Assembly (NCBI GenBank): GCA_965220695.1
Contig: OZ244838.1
Location: 5,742,646-5,806,645 of the forward strand
Length of the DNA stretch: 64,000 bases
Direction: 5' to 3'
Source of the DNA: UBA9620 sp965220695
GTDB taxonomy: Bacteria > Acidobacteriota > Vicinamibacteria > Vicinamibacterales > UBA8438
Part shown: in pieces, positions 8,888 to 17,900 of the stretch
Layout of the letters: each line of letters opens with the position of its first letter
Numbering within the stretch: the stretch's first letter is position 1
The notes under the pieces: model-generated
What the model saw: the letters and a program-made list of their open reading frames with translations, nothing else
Database searches by the model: none
What the model was told of the DNA's origin: nothing
Translations under genes and position numbers: made by a program

Positions 8888-9095
8888 ATGCAATGTCCTC
8901 GCGACTCTCCGGCAAGAAATACGATATCCAGCTTGCCGGTTTGTGGCCAAGCCGTCGTGCTCGCCACGCACATCGTGGGCACTGGCGTGACCCTGCCCAG
9001 CGGCTCGACGGCACCAGGCGATGATCTCGACGAAATCCCGCGTGACACCGTCATGGGGAATTGGGCATCCTGCATGGGACGCAGCAGTCGGTGGT

Positions 9096-9812
9096 TCAGA
9101 CAAACACCCGGTGAAATACGCCGGGCGGGAGCGGCTGACCGCGGAGGAGGTGGCGGCGGAAAACCTCGAGTGGTCGACATTCGCAACCTCCGAGCGCCGC
9201 AGTGAGCTGAGTGCGCAATTCGACCTCTCCCTCAACTTCAACCAGGTCTGGTGGGACCTTGGCGCCTCTACCGGACGGACGTCGCTTATCACAGATTCCT
9301 CGGACGGTCGCCTGCCGCCCCGGACGGCAAGCCGGCAGGCTTACGAGGCGACGCCTGAGGCGAAGTGGTTGGAGGCCGTCGATTGGGAACTTGCGCCGGC
9401 GGATGGTCCTGAGAACTATGGCCTCAACGCCCGCTGCATCATCGAGCGCCGAGTGCCAATCACTCCAAGCAGCGACAACAACCACGTCCAGATCCTGCAG
9501 TCGCCCGAACATGTCGTCATCCTTCAAGAAAAGATCCACGACTTTCGCATCATCCCGGTGACCGATCAACCCGACGTGCGTGATCAGGTCCGGCAGTGGC
9601 TTGGCGTGTCGCGTGGACGGTGGGATGGAGACACGCTCGTCGTCGAGACCAAGAACGTCCGCGCCCAAGAGGATTGTTCCGCGTTGTGCGAAAACCGGTA
9701 CGTCGTCGAGCGGTTCACCCGGCGCGGCGAAGACGCCATCGAGTACTCCTTCACGGTGACCGACCCGAGCATCTGGACGCAGCCGTGGAGCGCGGGCGAT
9801 CGACGCACGCCC
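9096..9812 (+). pseudogene. Truncated secreted protein of an acidobacterial family
   Basis: The frame matches a family of secreted proteins frequent in Acidobacteria, seen in FNQVWWDLG, RTSLITDSSDGRLPP, HVQILQSPEHVVILQEKIHD, QWLGVSRGRWDGDTLVVETK and DAIEYSFTVTDPSIWTQPWS, all in the usual order. It has no signal peptide, so its 5' end is lost or shifted. The usual C-terminus after WTQPWSA is missing: from about 9812 the frame runs into unrelated sequence up to 10682. The family's biochemical function is unknown to me. The remnant supports the phylum assignment and shows that this region has been cut and joined. Confidence 0.65.
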
Positions 9813-9822
9813 CTGACGGGGG

Positions 9823-10019
9823 TTACTCCTGGTCATCGTCGCAGTCCTCGTCCGCGAACAGTCGCACCCGATCCGGATCGCTCATCGTGCGCCATCGCCG
9901 GCTACCCTGGACCCGGATGCGGCGGCCAGCCAGCTCCCCACCGCCTGGACCGACGACAGGGAGGGGGATTCCGTGTCGACGATCAGGCCGTCGAAGTCGA
10001 AGATCAGGGCGCGCAGCAT
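9823..10019 (-). pseudogene. N-terminal fragment of a HAD-family hydrolase, fused to other debris
   Basis: From an ATG at 10019 preceded by TTGGAG, the minus strand reads MLRALIFDFDGLIVDTESPS, the first motif (DFDG) of haloacid dehalogenase-like hydrolases. The similarity stops after about 20-25 residues and the frame closes near 9888. A second short start (MSDPDRVRLFADEDCDDD) follows to 9823 and may be another broken gene. The pieces abut the truncated gene at 9096-9812, so at least two breakpoints fall within 200 bases. Confidence 0.5.
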
Positions 10020-10348
10020 GCTCCAAGGCTCCGGGCGTGGCGAACCGTATCAGATCTGCGTGCCAGACGTCGAAACCCCGCTCTCCATGACGCTGGTGAG
10101 CATCCGAATTTGCACAACTTGACGTGCACAACACAAGAAATGGTCATCACCGGGGTCGGCGCTCGAACTCCGCCTGTACGAAAAACGCTATCCCGTTGCT
10201 CGAGATTCGGTCCGGTGTTGTGGTCGCTTCGGAGCGGGACCCGGCGGGTGAGCCCGATCGCCGCGGACCGTTCTCCCCTCCTCCCGATCCGGCCTGCGGA
10301 GTCGTCGCAGTCACCCGGCTCTGGGGGGCGCTCCAGGCGGTGCGAAAG
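10020..10348. other. Gap without a supported gene
   Basis: No open frame here has recognisable protein or a convincing start. The stretch holds the upstream side of the HAD fragment and the 3' flank of the PIN gene. No clear hairpin terminator was seen. Confidence 0.5.
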
Positions 10349-10876
10349 TCAGGGCGAGTCCGGCGCCGGGTCGGGGAAGAGGGGCGGCTGCGGATCAACG
10401 GGTGGAAGAGGCAGATCCGCGATGCCCTTGACAGCAACGCCGTCAGCCTCTGCCAGCCGGCGAACATCATCGTCATCCGAGTACAGCTCATCGACGCCGT
10501 GCACCTTGGCGATGGCGACGATCTGCCGGTCCACCTTGACCTTCTGCCAGGGACCGGTCGCACCCGATTTCTTGCTCCCCGCGTCGGTCGCGCGCCGTTG
10601 CGATTCCGCGGCCTCGATGGCGGCTTTCAGGTCGAAGGGCTCGACGACGAAGAGGGCGCTGGTGGTCAGTTCCGCCACGTAGGCTGCCGTCTCGCTGGCA
10701 GCTAGGACGAGAAATTCGCTCAACGCCGGCGTCGGGATGATGATCGTGGCACCCGCCGCATCGAGCGTCTCCACGAAGTGTCTCAGGCGCTCCGGCACCC
10801 GGTCAACGGGCTTCGGGTACGCCGCATCGGGATGGAGGTAGGCCCCGAGGATTACGGAATCGAATGCCACGCGCAC
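10349..10876 (-). CDS. PIN-domain nuclease
   Basis: 175 residues from a GTG at 10876, eight bases after the stop of the upstream gene; the open frame extends to 10954, but that part lies inside the upstream gene. A PIN (VapC-like) fold is suggested by the N-terminal acidic VRVAFDSVILGAYLHPDA, a central IPTPALSEFLVLA with E, DRQIVAIAKVHGVDELYSDD and a downstream VRRLAEADGVAV. PIN proteins are Mg-dependent ribonucleases and often toxins. The partner upstream is not a known antitoxin but a 257-residue protein that, as I recall, sits beside such PIN genes in other bacteria. The C-terminus is proline-rich and probably disordered. Confidence 0.75.
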   Translation of the reverse strand: MRVAFDSVILGAYLHPDAAYPKPVDRVPERLRHFVETLDAAGATIIIPTPALSEFLVLAASETAAYVAELTTSALFVVEPFDLKAAIEAAESQRRATDAGSKKSGATGPWQKVKVDRQIVAIAKVHGVDELYSDDDDVRRLAEADGVAVKGIADLPLPPVDPQPPLFPDPAPDSP

Positions 10877-10883
10877 GCCGGCG

Positions 10884-11657
10884 CTATCCTTCCAGCTTGC
10901 GCAGAGCCACCAGATCACCCAACGGATCGGGGCGCTCCTTCCAGCCCGCGTCAATCGACCGCAGACGCCTGGTGGCGTCGGCCAGCGATTCCGACGGCAA
11001 CTCCGCGTAGTCGTGGATGCGGAAGGACTTCATGGTCCAGGCGCCCTCGCGATCACGGAACCAGCGTGCAACGCCGGAAACGCGCAACGGTGTCGTGAAC
11101 AGATACCTGCCGATGTTCTTCGCGAGATCCCGTTTCGCGAGACAGTTATGTACGCGATCGTGGCTCTGCAAATGCACGGGGACCAGTTCGTCTCTTCCGC
11201 CGACGACAATTGGCACGCCGTCCAAGGTGCCCGGCTGAGAAAACGGGCCGTACTCGGGCTCGTCGGTACGTGTTTCCCCGGCAAAGCGCAAGATCTGCGC
11301 GCCGTCCTCGTCGACGAGTTCGGCGTACTCGGCGTTGTCGGCCGACAGGTCGTCTTCGATTGCTCTTCGCGCCTGCAGAACGTGCGCGGGTCCGTCGCCG
11401 TCGCGTAGCGCATGGGTGCGTGTCCTCAACTTGGGGTACGCCTCCCACTCAACGGCGACGACCGGGACCGTGCTTCCGTCCTCGACGCTCACGAGATGGA
11501 CACTGCTGGTTTCTCCGAGAACGGTGGCGAGGTTCTCCAGGTAGCGTGCAAGTCGCGCCATCGGCATGGTCGCCGGAGAGTACGCACCGATCTTGAAGCG
11601 GAGTTGAACTGGCCGATTCCCCGTAACGCGGCTACGTTCGTCTTCTGATCGTGCCAT
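10884..11657 (-). CDS. Conserved hypothetical protein paired with a PIN gene
   Basis: 257 residues. Recognisable stretches are MARLARYLENLATVLGE, VHLVSVEDGSTVPVVAVEWE, AEYAELVDEDGAQILRFAGE, a mid-protein GTLDGVPIVVGGRDELVPVH and KRDLAKNIGRYLFTTPLRV. This layout matches an uncharacterised family that I recall next to PIN-domain genes. It has no enzymatic motif that I can name. The two genes are eight bases apart, with the second starting at GTG, so they are one transcription unit. A possible role is neutralising or guiding the nuclease. Confidence 0.6.
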   Translation of the reverse strand: MARSEDERSRVTGNRPVQLRFKIGAYSPATMPMARLARYLENLATVLGETSSVHLVSVEDGSTVPVVAVEWEAYPKLRTRTHALRDGDGPAHVLQARRAIEDDLSADNAEYAELVDEDGAQILRFAGETRTDEPEYGPFSQPGTLDGVPIVVGGRDELVPVHLQSHDRVHNCLAKRDLAKNIGRYLFTTPLRVSGVARWFRDREGAWTMKSFRIHDYAELPSESLADATRRLRSIDAGWKERPDPLGDLVALRKLEG

Positions 11658-11938
11658 GTCCGCCTCGGTTCATCCGTCGGATGCGAGTCCGATTCCGTTC
11701 CTTCGAGCATCCATTGTAGTCGCTCTCGGCGCCCGCCAGCCACCAATGGCTACGTCGATGTCATGTCCTACGACCGGCTGATAGACAGGTGCCAAGTGCG
11801 CATTCCGGTGAAGTTGAACGCAGGATCCGGGGACCGTGAACACGGATTCAGCGTTCAAGATCCCCCGGATTACGCAGGCCGTCACGCGCGTCGAGGCCCC
11901 GAGGTCAAAGCGGTAGCGCGATCACGCGGGCACGGCGG

Positions 11939-12469
11939 TCACTCGAACACGTTGATCAGGGCGTATGTAATCGAACCGCTCTCGGGAACGACCACCTGGT
12001 GCCACGACCGGGCCGGCACGTGCAGGATGTCCCCCTCGGTGACCTGGAACTCTTGTGCGCCCTCGAGCTGCGGCCGCTGCTCCTGGGGAGGCCGGCCCTC
12101 GATCCAGTTGACCCGCTCTCCGCCAACCCGCACCGTGCCGCCGCCCGTCAGGACGACGTAGAGGTCCCACTTGTCGGTGTGGATCTCCGGCTGGGTGTAG
12201 CCGGCGCGGTAAATGATCTGCACGCTGTGCGGCCGGTGGTCGGCACGGTCCAACGCGTTGGCCACCACGAACGAGGTGTCCCAGATGCCCTCGCCGTTGC
12301 GGAGCGCCTCGTCGAGCTCGTCCTGGAAGGCCGCCACGGCCGCGGCGTCCCAGTGCAGGTACTCGTCGGGACGAGGCTCGTTCGGGACGTCCCTGAACGG
12401 ATTCTGCGCCGCCGCGGTCACGGGCAGCGCGAGACACGCCAGAAGCATGACTGAAGCTGCGTAGCGCAT
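11939..12469 (-). CDS. Secreted cupin-domain protein
   Basis: 176 residues. The first 22 form a signal peptide (MRYAASVMLLACLALPVTAAAQ) and the protein should be periplasmic. The rest is a small cupin barrel: motif 1 is around PEIHTDKWDLYVVLTGGGTV and motif 2 around GDILHVPARSWHQVVV, giving His and Glu/Asp candidates for metal binding. Cupins range from enzymes to ligand-binding proteins, so the substrate is unknown. It is divergent from the Fic gene across a 249-base region. It stands alone and is not obviously part of an operon. Confidence 0.8.
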   Translation of the reverse strand: MRYAASVMLLACLALPVTAAAQNPFRDVPNEPRPDEYLHWDAAAVAAFQDELDEALRNGEGIWDTSFVVANALDRADHRPHSVQIIYRAGYTQPEIHTDKWDLYVVLTGGGTVRVGGERVNWIEGRPPQEQRPQLEGAQEFQVTEGDILHVPARSWHQVVVPESGSITYALINVFE

Positions 12470-12645
12470 GTGTCACCTCCGGTGCCGAATGTCGGTCTTG
12501 GCACCTTGCCGCATCGTAGCCGGTATCCGGGCGGGTGGCAAAGGACCCTGCGCGTTGAGATTGTCGTTTCTGCGTGAATGGATGCAGCGGTCTCCAGGGG
12601 ACAGGTGCAGCCCGAGGCGCGATGCGTGGAATAGGGGCCACAAGA

Positions 12646-12716
12646 TACGCAGGATGTGCGTAGTTTATCCTCGACCGTGCGTCGTAAGGGCCCTTAATAT
12701 ACGCATAACGTGCGTA
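12646..12716 (+). promoter_or_regulatory. Two palindromic operator-like sites upstream of fic
   Basis: Two copies of TACGCA-N5-TGCGTA lie at 12646-12662 and 12700-12716, with centres 54 bases apart. The second ends three bases before the Fic gene's ATG, so a bound protein would block its expression. The half-sites are identical and only the five-base spacer differs. The Fic protein has a winged-helix-like C-terminus and is a candidate for autoregulation; that link is inference. Confidence 0.65.
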
Positions 12717-12718
12717 GT

Positions 12719-13831
12719 ATGGGACCAGGTTTCATCCATCGACTCCCCGAATGGCCCCGATTCCACTGGGATCAGGCGGCCCTGGCCGCGCCCTTGGCCG
12801 ACATCAGGCATCGGCAGGGCCGCCTGCTGGGCCGGATGGAGGGCCTCGGCTTCTCCCTTCAGAAGGAGGCGGAACTCGAGACGCTGACACTGGATGTCGT
12901 CAAGTCCAGCGAAATCGAAGGTGAAACGCTGGACGCGGACCAGGTGCGCTCCTCCATCGCCCGGCGGTTGGGTATCGAGACGGCCGGGACGGTCGCGGTG
13001 GAACGTGACGTCGAGGGCGTCGTCGAAATGATGCTCGATGCGACGCAGAACTTCGACAAGCCTCTGAGCGACGAACGTCTGTTTGGCTGGCACGCCGCGC
13101 TGTTTCCGACAGGACGCATCGGGATGCGGAAGATCATCGTTGGCGCCTGGCGCGACGACGCCGACGGGCCGATGCAGGTTGTCTCTGGCCCGGTCGGAAA
13201 AGAACGGGTCCACCATGAGGCGCCGGCGGCTCGTTTGCTCGATCGGGAAATGTCGCAGTTCCTGAGGTGGGCCAACGCGCCGGGAGACAGCATCGATGCG
13301 GTCCTGAGGGCAGCGCTCGCGCACGTGTGGTTTGTGACCATCCACCCGTTCGACGACGGCAACGGCCGTATCGCGCGCGCGATCGGCGATTGGCAGCTCG
13401 CGCGGGCGGACGGGAGCGCCCAGCGCTTCTACAGCATGTCCACGCAGATCTGTCAGGAGAGGAACGATTACTACGACATTCTCGAGCGGACGCAGAGGCG
13501 AACGCTTGATGTCACGCCGTGGATGGAGTGGTTCCTGGCATGCCTTGGGCGCGCCTTCGACGGAACCGAATCCACGCTGGCGACCGTGCTTCAGAAGGCG
13601 AGGTTCTGGGAGAGACATGCCCAACTGGCGATACCCGAGCGGCAGCGCGCGATCTTGAACAGACTCCTTGATGGATTCACGGGGAAGCTGACAACGAGCA
13701 GGTGGGCCACGCTTGCGAAGTGTTCTCACGACACGGCGCTTCGCGATATCCACGCTCTCATTGAGCGTGGCGTCCTGAAGCAGGAAGCCGGCGGCGGCCG
13801 AAGCACCAGCTATGTGCTCGATGAGGATTGA
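12719..13831 (+). CDS. Fic-family protein with N-terminal DUF4172-like domain
   Basis: 370 residues. The Fic active site HPFDDGNGRIAR (about residues 211-222) is intact and predicts AMP transfer from ATP to a target hydroxyl. An N-terminal inhibitory motif KSSEIEGE fits S/T-x3-E-G, so this is a self-inhibited class II Fic protein. The N-terminus WPRFHWDQAALAAPLADIRH is like DUF4172, and the C-terminal 80 residues look like a winged helix (SRWATLAKCSHDTALRDIHA). ATG 12719 is preferred; a GTG at 12710 would start inside the operator. The 3' end abuts a broken C39 peptidase gene on the other strand. Target unknown. Confidence 0.9.
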   Translation: MGPGFIHRLPEWPRFHWDQAALAAPLADIRHRQGRLLGRMEGLGFSLQKEAELETLTLDVVKSSEIEGETLDADQVRSSIARRLGIETAGTVAVERDVEGVVEMMLDATQNFDKPLSDERLFGWHAALFPTGRIGMRKIIVGAWRDDADGPMQVVSGPVGKERVHHEAPAARLLDREMSQFLRWANAPGDSIDAVLRAALAHVWFVTIHPFDDGNGRIARAIGDWQLARADGSAQRFYSMSTQICQERNDYYDILERTQRRTLDVTPWMEWFLACLGRAFDGTESTLATVLQKARFWERHAQLAIPERQRAILNRLLDGFTGKLTTSRWATLAKCSHDTALRDIHALIERGVLKQEAGGGRSTSYVLDED

Positions 13832-14080
13832 CAAGCCGGAAGTCCCCGTGGCCGGGTCGTTGAGAAAGAACCGCTCGCGATCGAAGCCTTCCAGGATGGG
13901 GAAGTGGTTGAACTCCCGGAACAGATTGAGCGGAAGCGGCAGCTTCCTGAGCTGGTTTATCTGTGCGCTCCGGCCCGTGCACTGGAGGCCATAGTGCCTG
14001 GCGGCCCGCGAGATGCCGGCGGCAGTGGATCCGTCCCGGTGTCAACGATCGCGAGATAGTGACGAATTCTCCACACTCGT
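13829..14080 (-). pseudogene. Fragment of a C39 peptidase domain (bacteriocin-exporter type)
   Basis: Read on the minus strand with one frameshift, this gives a block like STAAGISRAARHYGLQC followed by LRKLPLPLNLFREFNHFPIL, then EGFDRERFFLNDPATG. That is the typical centre of the C39 cysteine peptidase domain of NHLM-type and double-glycine ABC exporters, including the FNHF catalytic His region. The catalytic Cys part may survive as DECGEFVTISR upstream. The ABC transporter half is absent: the sequence runs into the Fic gene's 3' end instead. It is not functional. Confidence 0.55.
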
Positions 14081-14169
14081 CGGTGCGCACGGCTCGGGCA
14101 CCGGTCTTTTCGTGTGGATCTTGAGGAAGATGAAGATGCTGGCGGTGGGCGCTGCTGCGGCCCGGCATT

Positions 14170-14244
14170 GAGGTGATCCGGCAGCGGACGCACTGGCGCG
14201 GGAGTGTCTGATTCGAACATGTTCAGTTGATCACTGGCCACCAT
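14170..14244 (-). pseudogene. 5' fragment of the AlkB-like gene (repeat copy A)
   Basis: Starts MVASDQLNMFESDTPAPV, identical in its first 18 residues to the gene at 32070. Similarity ends after GPQQR where the repeat ends, and the frame continues into C39 debris. It is a by-product of the 460-bp duplication, not a gene. Confidence 0.8.
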
Positions 14245-14393
14245 TTCTCTACTCCATTGTAAGACGAGCAGACTGGATCGTTGCGGCGAGAGACAGTATC
14301 CCGGCGTCGCGCCGGGGAGCGGATTCGGGCTGCACTACTGGAAATACCGCTCTATAGATTGGTCATAGCCATAATTCAACTATGTCTTATTAG

Positions 14394-14427
14394 GGGCTGT
14401 CCGGGCGATCGAAGGGTCGCGCAGCCC
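14394..14427 (+). other. Conserved GC-rich hairpin in the AT-rich repeat
   Basis: GGGCTG at 14394-14399 pairs with CAGCCC at 14422-14427, and inside it GCGATC pairs with GGTCGC around a GAAG loop. The same hairpin is at 32219-32252 in repeat copy B. It could be a structured RNA leader or a terminator-like element. No U-tract follows. No known riboswitch is recognised. Confidence 0.4.
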
Positions 14428-14608
14428 GTAGTACCAGGCATTTTCGGCAGGTTCGCGCATTTCATTTGGGATAAGAGAAATATTGCAAAGGAAAAGTGTA
14501 TTTACGCTACAAATATTGAGATTGCGCCTGGATTCCATTTGGGTTTAAGTAAGGCCGAATAGTCGAGTGTCGCGCGGTCGGTAGCGAAAGCGAGCAGGCT
14601 TGACATCG

Positions 14609-14955
14609 AGGGCAGCGTCCGGACGGCGATGGCCGGCGCCGACTATGCCAGGGGACCGCTGGTGACGGGCCTGTCGTTGTCTCACAGCCGGGGCCTGGGC
14701 GGCTACTCGGGCGACTACGCCGGCGAGGTGACTTCGTCGGTCACCGGCCTCTATCCCTGGCTGGGCTACAAGGCGACCGACCGGATCGCCGTGCGGGGCG
14801 TCACCGGATGCGGCAAGGGCGCCCTGACGTTGACGCCGGGCGCGGGAGCGGCGCTTGAGAGCGGGTTGTCGATGGCCATGGCCGCGGCGGAAGCTGGCGG
14901 CGCGTGCGTCGACCATGTCGCAAGCGGGATTGGAAGAGAGGATACGGGAGCGGTT
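14609..14955 (+). pseudogene. Fragment of an autotransporter barrel (paralogue of the giant adhesin)
   Basis: The plus strand reads MAGADYARGPLVTGLSLSHS, then LGGYSGDYAGEVTSSVTGLY and PWLGYKATDRIAV. It is parallel to MVGADYAQGPLVAGLSLSHS in the giant protein's C-terminal barrel (about 30450-30700). It breaks off about 100 residues in, near the giant gene's start region. This is a leftover of another adhesin gene of the same family. Confidence 0.8.
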
Positions 14956-14999
14956 CGGGGATGGGCTTGACCTCTGCGCGGTGGAGCTTGGGTGTGTGC

Positions 15000-17900
15000 A
15001 TGGTCGGGAGCGCCGATCGCAGTTCAGTGCCGGTGAGGGCGCGCCGCGGCATTGCCGCGGCGATGGTCGTCCTTGCGTCGCTTCTCCTCCTTGCCGCCCC
15101 CCAGTCCGCGCGCGCCCAGACCGAGATCTGGGACGCGTCGCTGACGGTGGGATCGCATGACAACAGGCGCGGGTTCCTGAGCTCTCCGTCCAGGGGCTCG
15201 CTGAGCGACACGACGTTCGAAGCCGGCGAAGTCTCGTTCACGATCCGGGCGCTCCTCGAGACCCACGCCACGGACAGGAAATTCATCTGCGTGTCGTTCC
15301 AGGCGGGGTACACGGGCGACCATGCGGCTACAACCGCGCTCAGCGCGCTCACGCTCAACGTCGGCGACCATACCCTGCCGTTCGAAGGCATCAACCACGG
15401 GCAGCGCCCGTGGGGAGACTACTGCTGGTTCATCCCCGGACCCGCCGAGGATTTCGGATTCGAAACGGGCTCGACCCTCCGGGCGAGCATCGTGACCAGC
15501 GCACCGCAGCCGACGGCCGAGATCGTGTCCCGGCCGCGCGATGGGACGACCTACCGCAGCGGCGAGGTCATTCGCGTCGTCCTGTGGTTCGAGGAGGACG
15601 TGCGGGTGTCGGGCAGTCCGCAGCTCGAGCTCGATATCGGCGGCCAGACGCGGCTCGCCGCCTACGTGGCGGCCCGCCGCGGCCGGACCGCCGCCTTCGA
15701 GTACACCGTGACGGCCGACGACGCCGACGCCGACGGCGTGAGCATCCGCGCCAACACCGATGAGTCGAGCCCCTCGCTGCGGCTCAACGGCGGCGCGTTC
15801 CAATGGGTGTCCTTCCTGCGCGGCGAAGTCGTTGACCTCGGGTTCGGCGCGGTTCCCGCCGGCGCCGGTCACGCCGTGAACGGGGCGGACGCGGACATGA
15901 CCGCACCGGTTCTGTCCGCGGCGACGATCCGGTACGGCCTGCTCGAGCTGACCTACAGCAAACCCCTCCGCAGCGACCCGCAGATGATGTCGGGAGTCGC
16001 CACCTCGGCCTGGTCGGTGACCGTGAACGGCGCCCCGGCCGTGCTGGCGGCGGCGTACATCATCGGCACGGTGCGCCTGGTGCTGCAGTCTCCGGTGGAC
16101 AACGACGACGTGGTCACCGTCAGCTCGTCCGTGCTCATGCAGGACCGCGCCGAGCCCCCGAACACCGAGGCGGCGCTGCTCGACGGCCGCAGCGTGACCA
16201 ACGAGACGCCCGCCGCGAAACCCGTCGTTGAGATTGCGGCAGACCAAGACGCCTGGTTCGAGAGCCAGACGATCCTGCTGACGGTCACCCGGACCGGCGA
16301 AACCGCCGAGCCGCTCAGGGTCGCCGTCAGCTACAGCAACCCCGCCCTGCTCGGCCTGGCGCTCCCGCGCGTGTACCTGGAAGCGGGGGCGAGCTCGGCG
16401 CGACTGACGGTGCCGACGAGACGCCGGCGGCCGGCGGGGGACCGCCCTCTGGTCATCTCGCTGGTGCCGGACGATGCCTACGACATCGGCGAGGCGGGCA
16501 GCGTGAGCGTCACGGTCAAGGATGTGGACGTCCCGGTCGCGGTATCGATCGGGGCAAGCCTGAATATCGCCAATGAGCCCCCCACTGCGGGAGCGATCGA
16601 TTACGTAGCCGTGGTTGCCGAGGCCCTGGAGGAAAGCCCGGTGGCGCCCGAGTTCCGGTTCCTCTTCTCGACCCAGCCGGGAACCGCCGAAAGGAACAAG
16701 GACTACCGGGCGCAGGATCACCGGCTCGGATTTCGTGCCGAGGACTTCGCTTTCGTGACGAGGCGGATCAGCGGACAGGAGGTGCAGCGCTGGCAGGCGA
16801 CACGCCGTATAGCCATCGAGTATCTCGGAGATGACGAAGTCGAGGGGGACGAGTACTTCACCGTCTGGGTCGAGGCCGACAGCTCCACCCCCGAGAACGT
16901 CAGGTTCTCCGAGACGCCGCTGAAGGTGATCATCCTGGACTCCGACCTCGAGATCGACGTCGCGATCCGGGACCCGCCGTCGCAGATCGCCGAGAACGCG
17001 GGCCGGAGCCACATCACGCTGGCGGCGACGGTGCGGCAGCCTTCCACGCCGGGGGTCTCTTCCGGCGTGCGGCTCATCCTCGAAGAGGATTCGGCCTCGG
17101 TCCCGGAGGACGTCGCCTGGGCCAGGTCGAACTCGAGGACGATCCCGGTGGACCTTCCGGCGAGCCTCTACCGGCCGGTCATCGAGAACGGAGCGACCCA
17201 CTGGCGAGCCGTCGTCAGCGTGCCGTTGCTCATTCACGACGATGACGTCGAGGAGGAACGCGAACGGTTCCGGGTGAATCTGACCGGGGACTCGGGCGCG
17301 CCCAACAGCGGATACATCGCGATCCCGGGCGCCACGAACTCGGCCCGGCTGACGATCGTGGACGACGACCGGCGCGGGCTCGTGGTGAACCCGACCGCTC
17401 TCGATCTCGCGCCCGGCGCAGAGGGGAGCTACACCGTGGCGCTCGCCTCGGAGCCCACCGCGGACGTGACGGTCGCCGCCTCCGTGCCGGCCGCGGATGC
17501 CGGCGCGGTGTCCTTGTCGCCATCCTCGCTCGCCTTCACGCCGGGGAACTGGGACACGCCGCAATCGGTGACCGTCACCGCGGCCGACGATGCGGACGGC
17601 CGGATGGTCGAGGTCGCCAACCAGGCCGCTGGCGGCGACTACGCCGTCGTCGAACCGGTCGCGGTGGAAGTGGAGATCGCGAGCGGCGCGATGCAGCCGG
17701 CGCCGCCGGCGCTCGCGGTGAGCGATGCGGCGGCGGCGGAGGCGGACGCGGAGATCGCCTTCACGGTGTCCCTCGACGCCGCGAGCACCCGCGAGGTGAC
17801 CGTCAGCTACGAGACCGAGAACGGCACCGCCGAGGCCGGCGCCGACTTCACCGGGACGGACGGCGTGCTGACCTTCGCGGCCGGGGAGACCAGCGGGACC

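Larger units (their letters stand above)
14149..14608. repeat. Long direct repeat, copy A (about 460 bp)
   Basis: Bases 14149-14608 recur almost unchanged at 31975-32433, with one deleted G and a few substitutions. The repeat starts with GCGCTGCTGCGGCCCGGC and ends with GGCTTGACATCG. It contains the first ~30 codons of an AlkB-like gene on the minus strand, then about 300 bases of markedly AT-richer non-coding DNA. After each copy a different piece of an autotransporter barrel gene follows. Confidence 0.95.

Noticed and set aside
14281..14562. Open frame of 93 codons in the AT-rich repeat
   Set aside because: Repeat copy B has a one-base deletion that breaks this frame, and there is no ribosome site, so the region is taken as non-coding.
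15024..17564. 846-codon minus-strand open frame opposite the adhesin N-terminus
   Set aside because: Arg/Pro/Gly-rich shadow of the adhesin frame, no recognisable motif.
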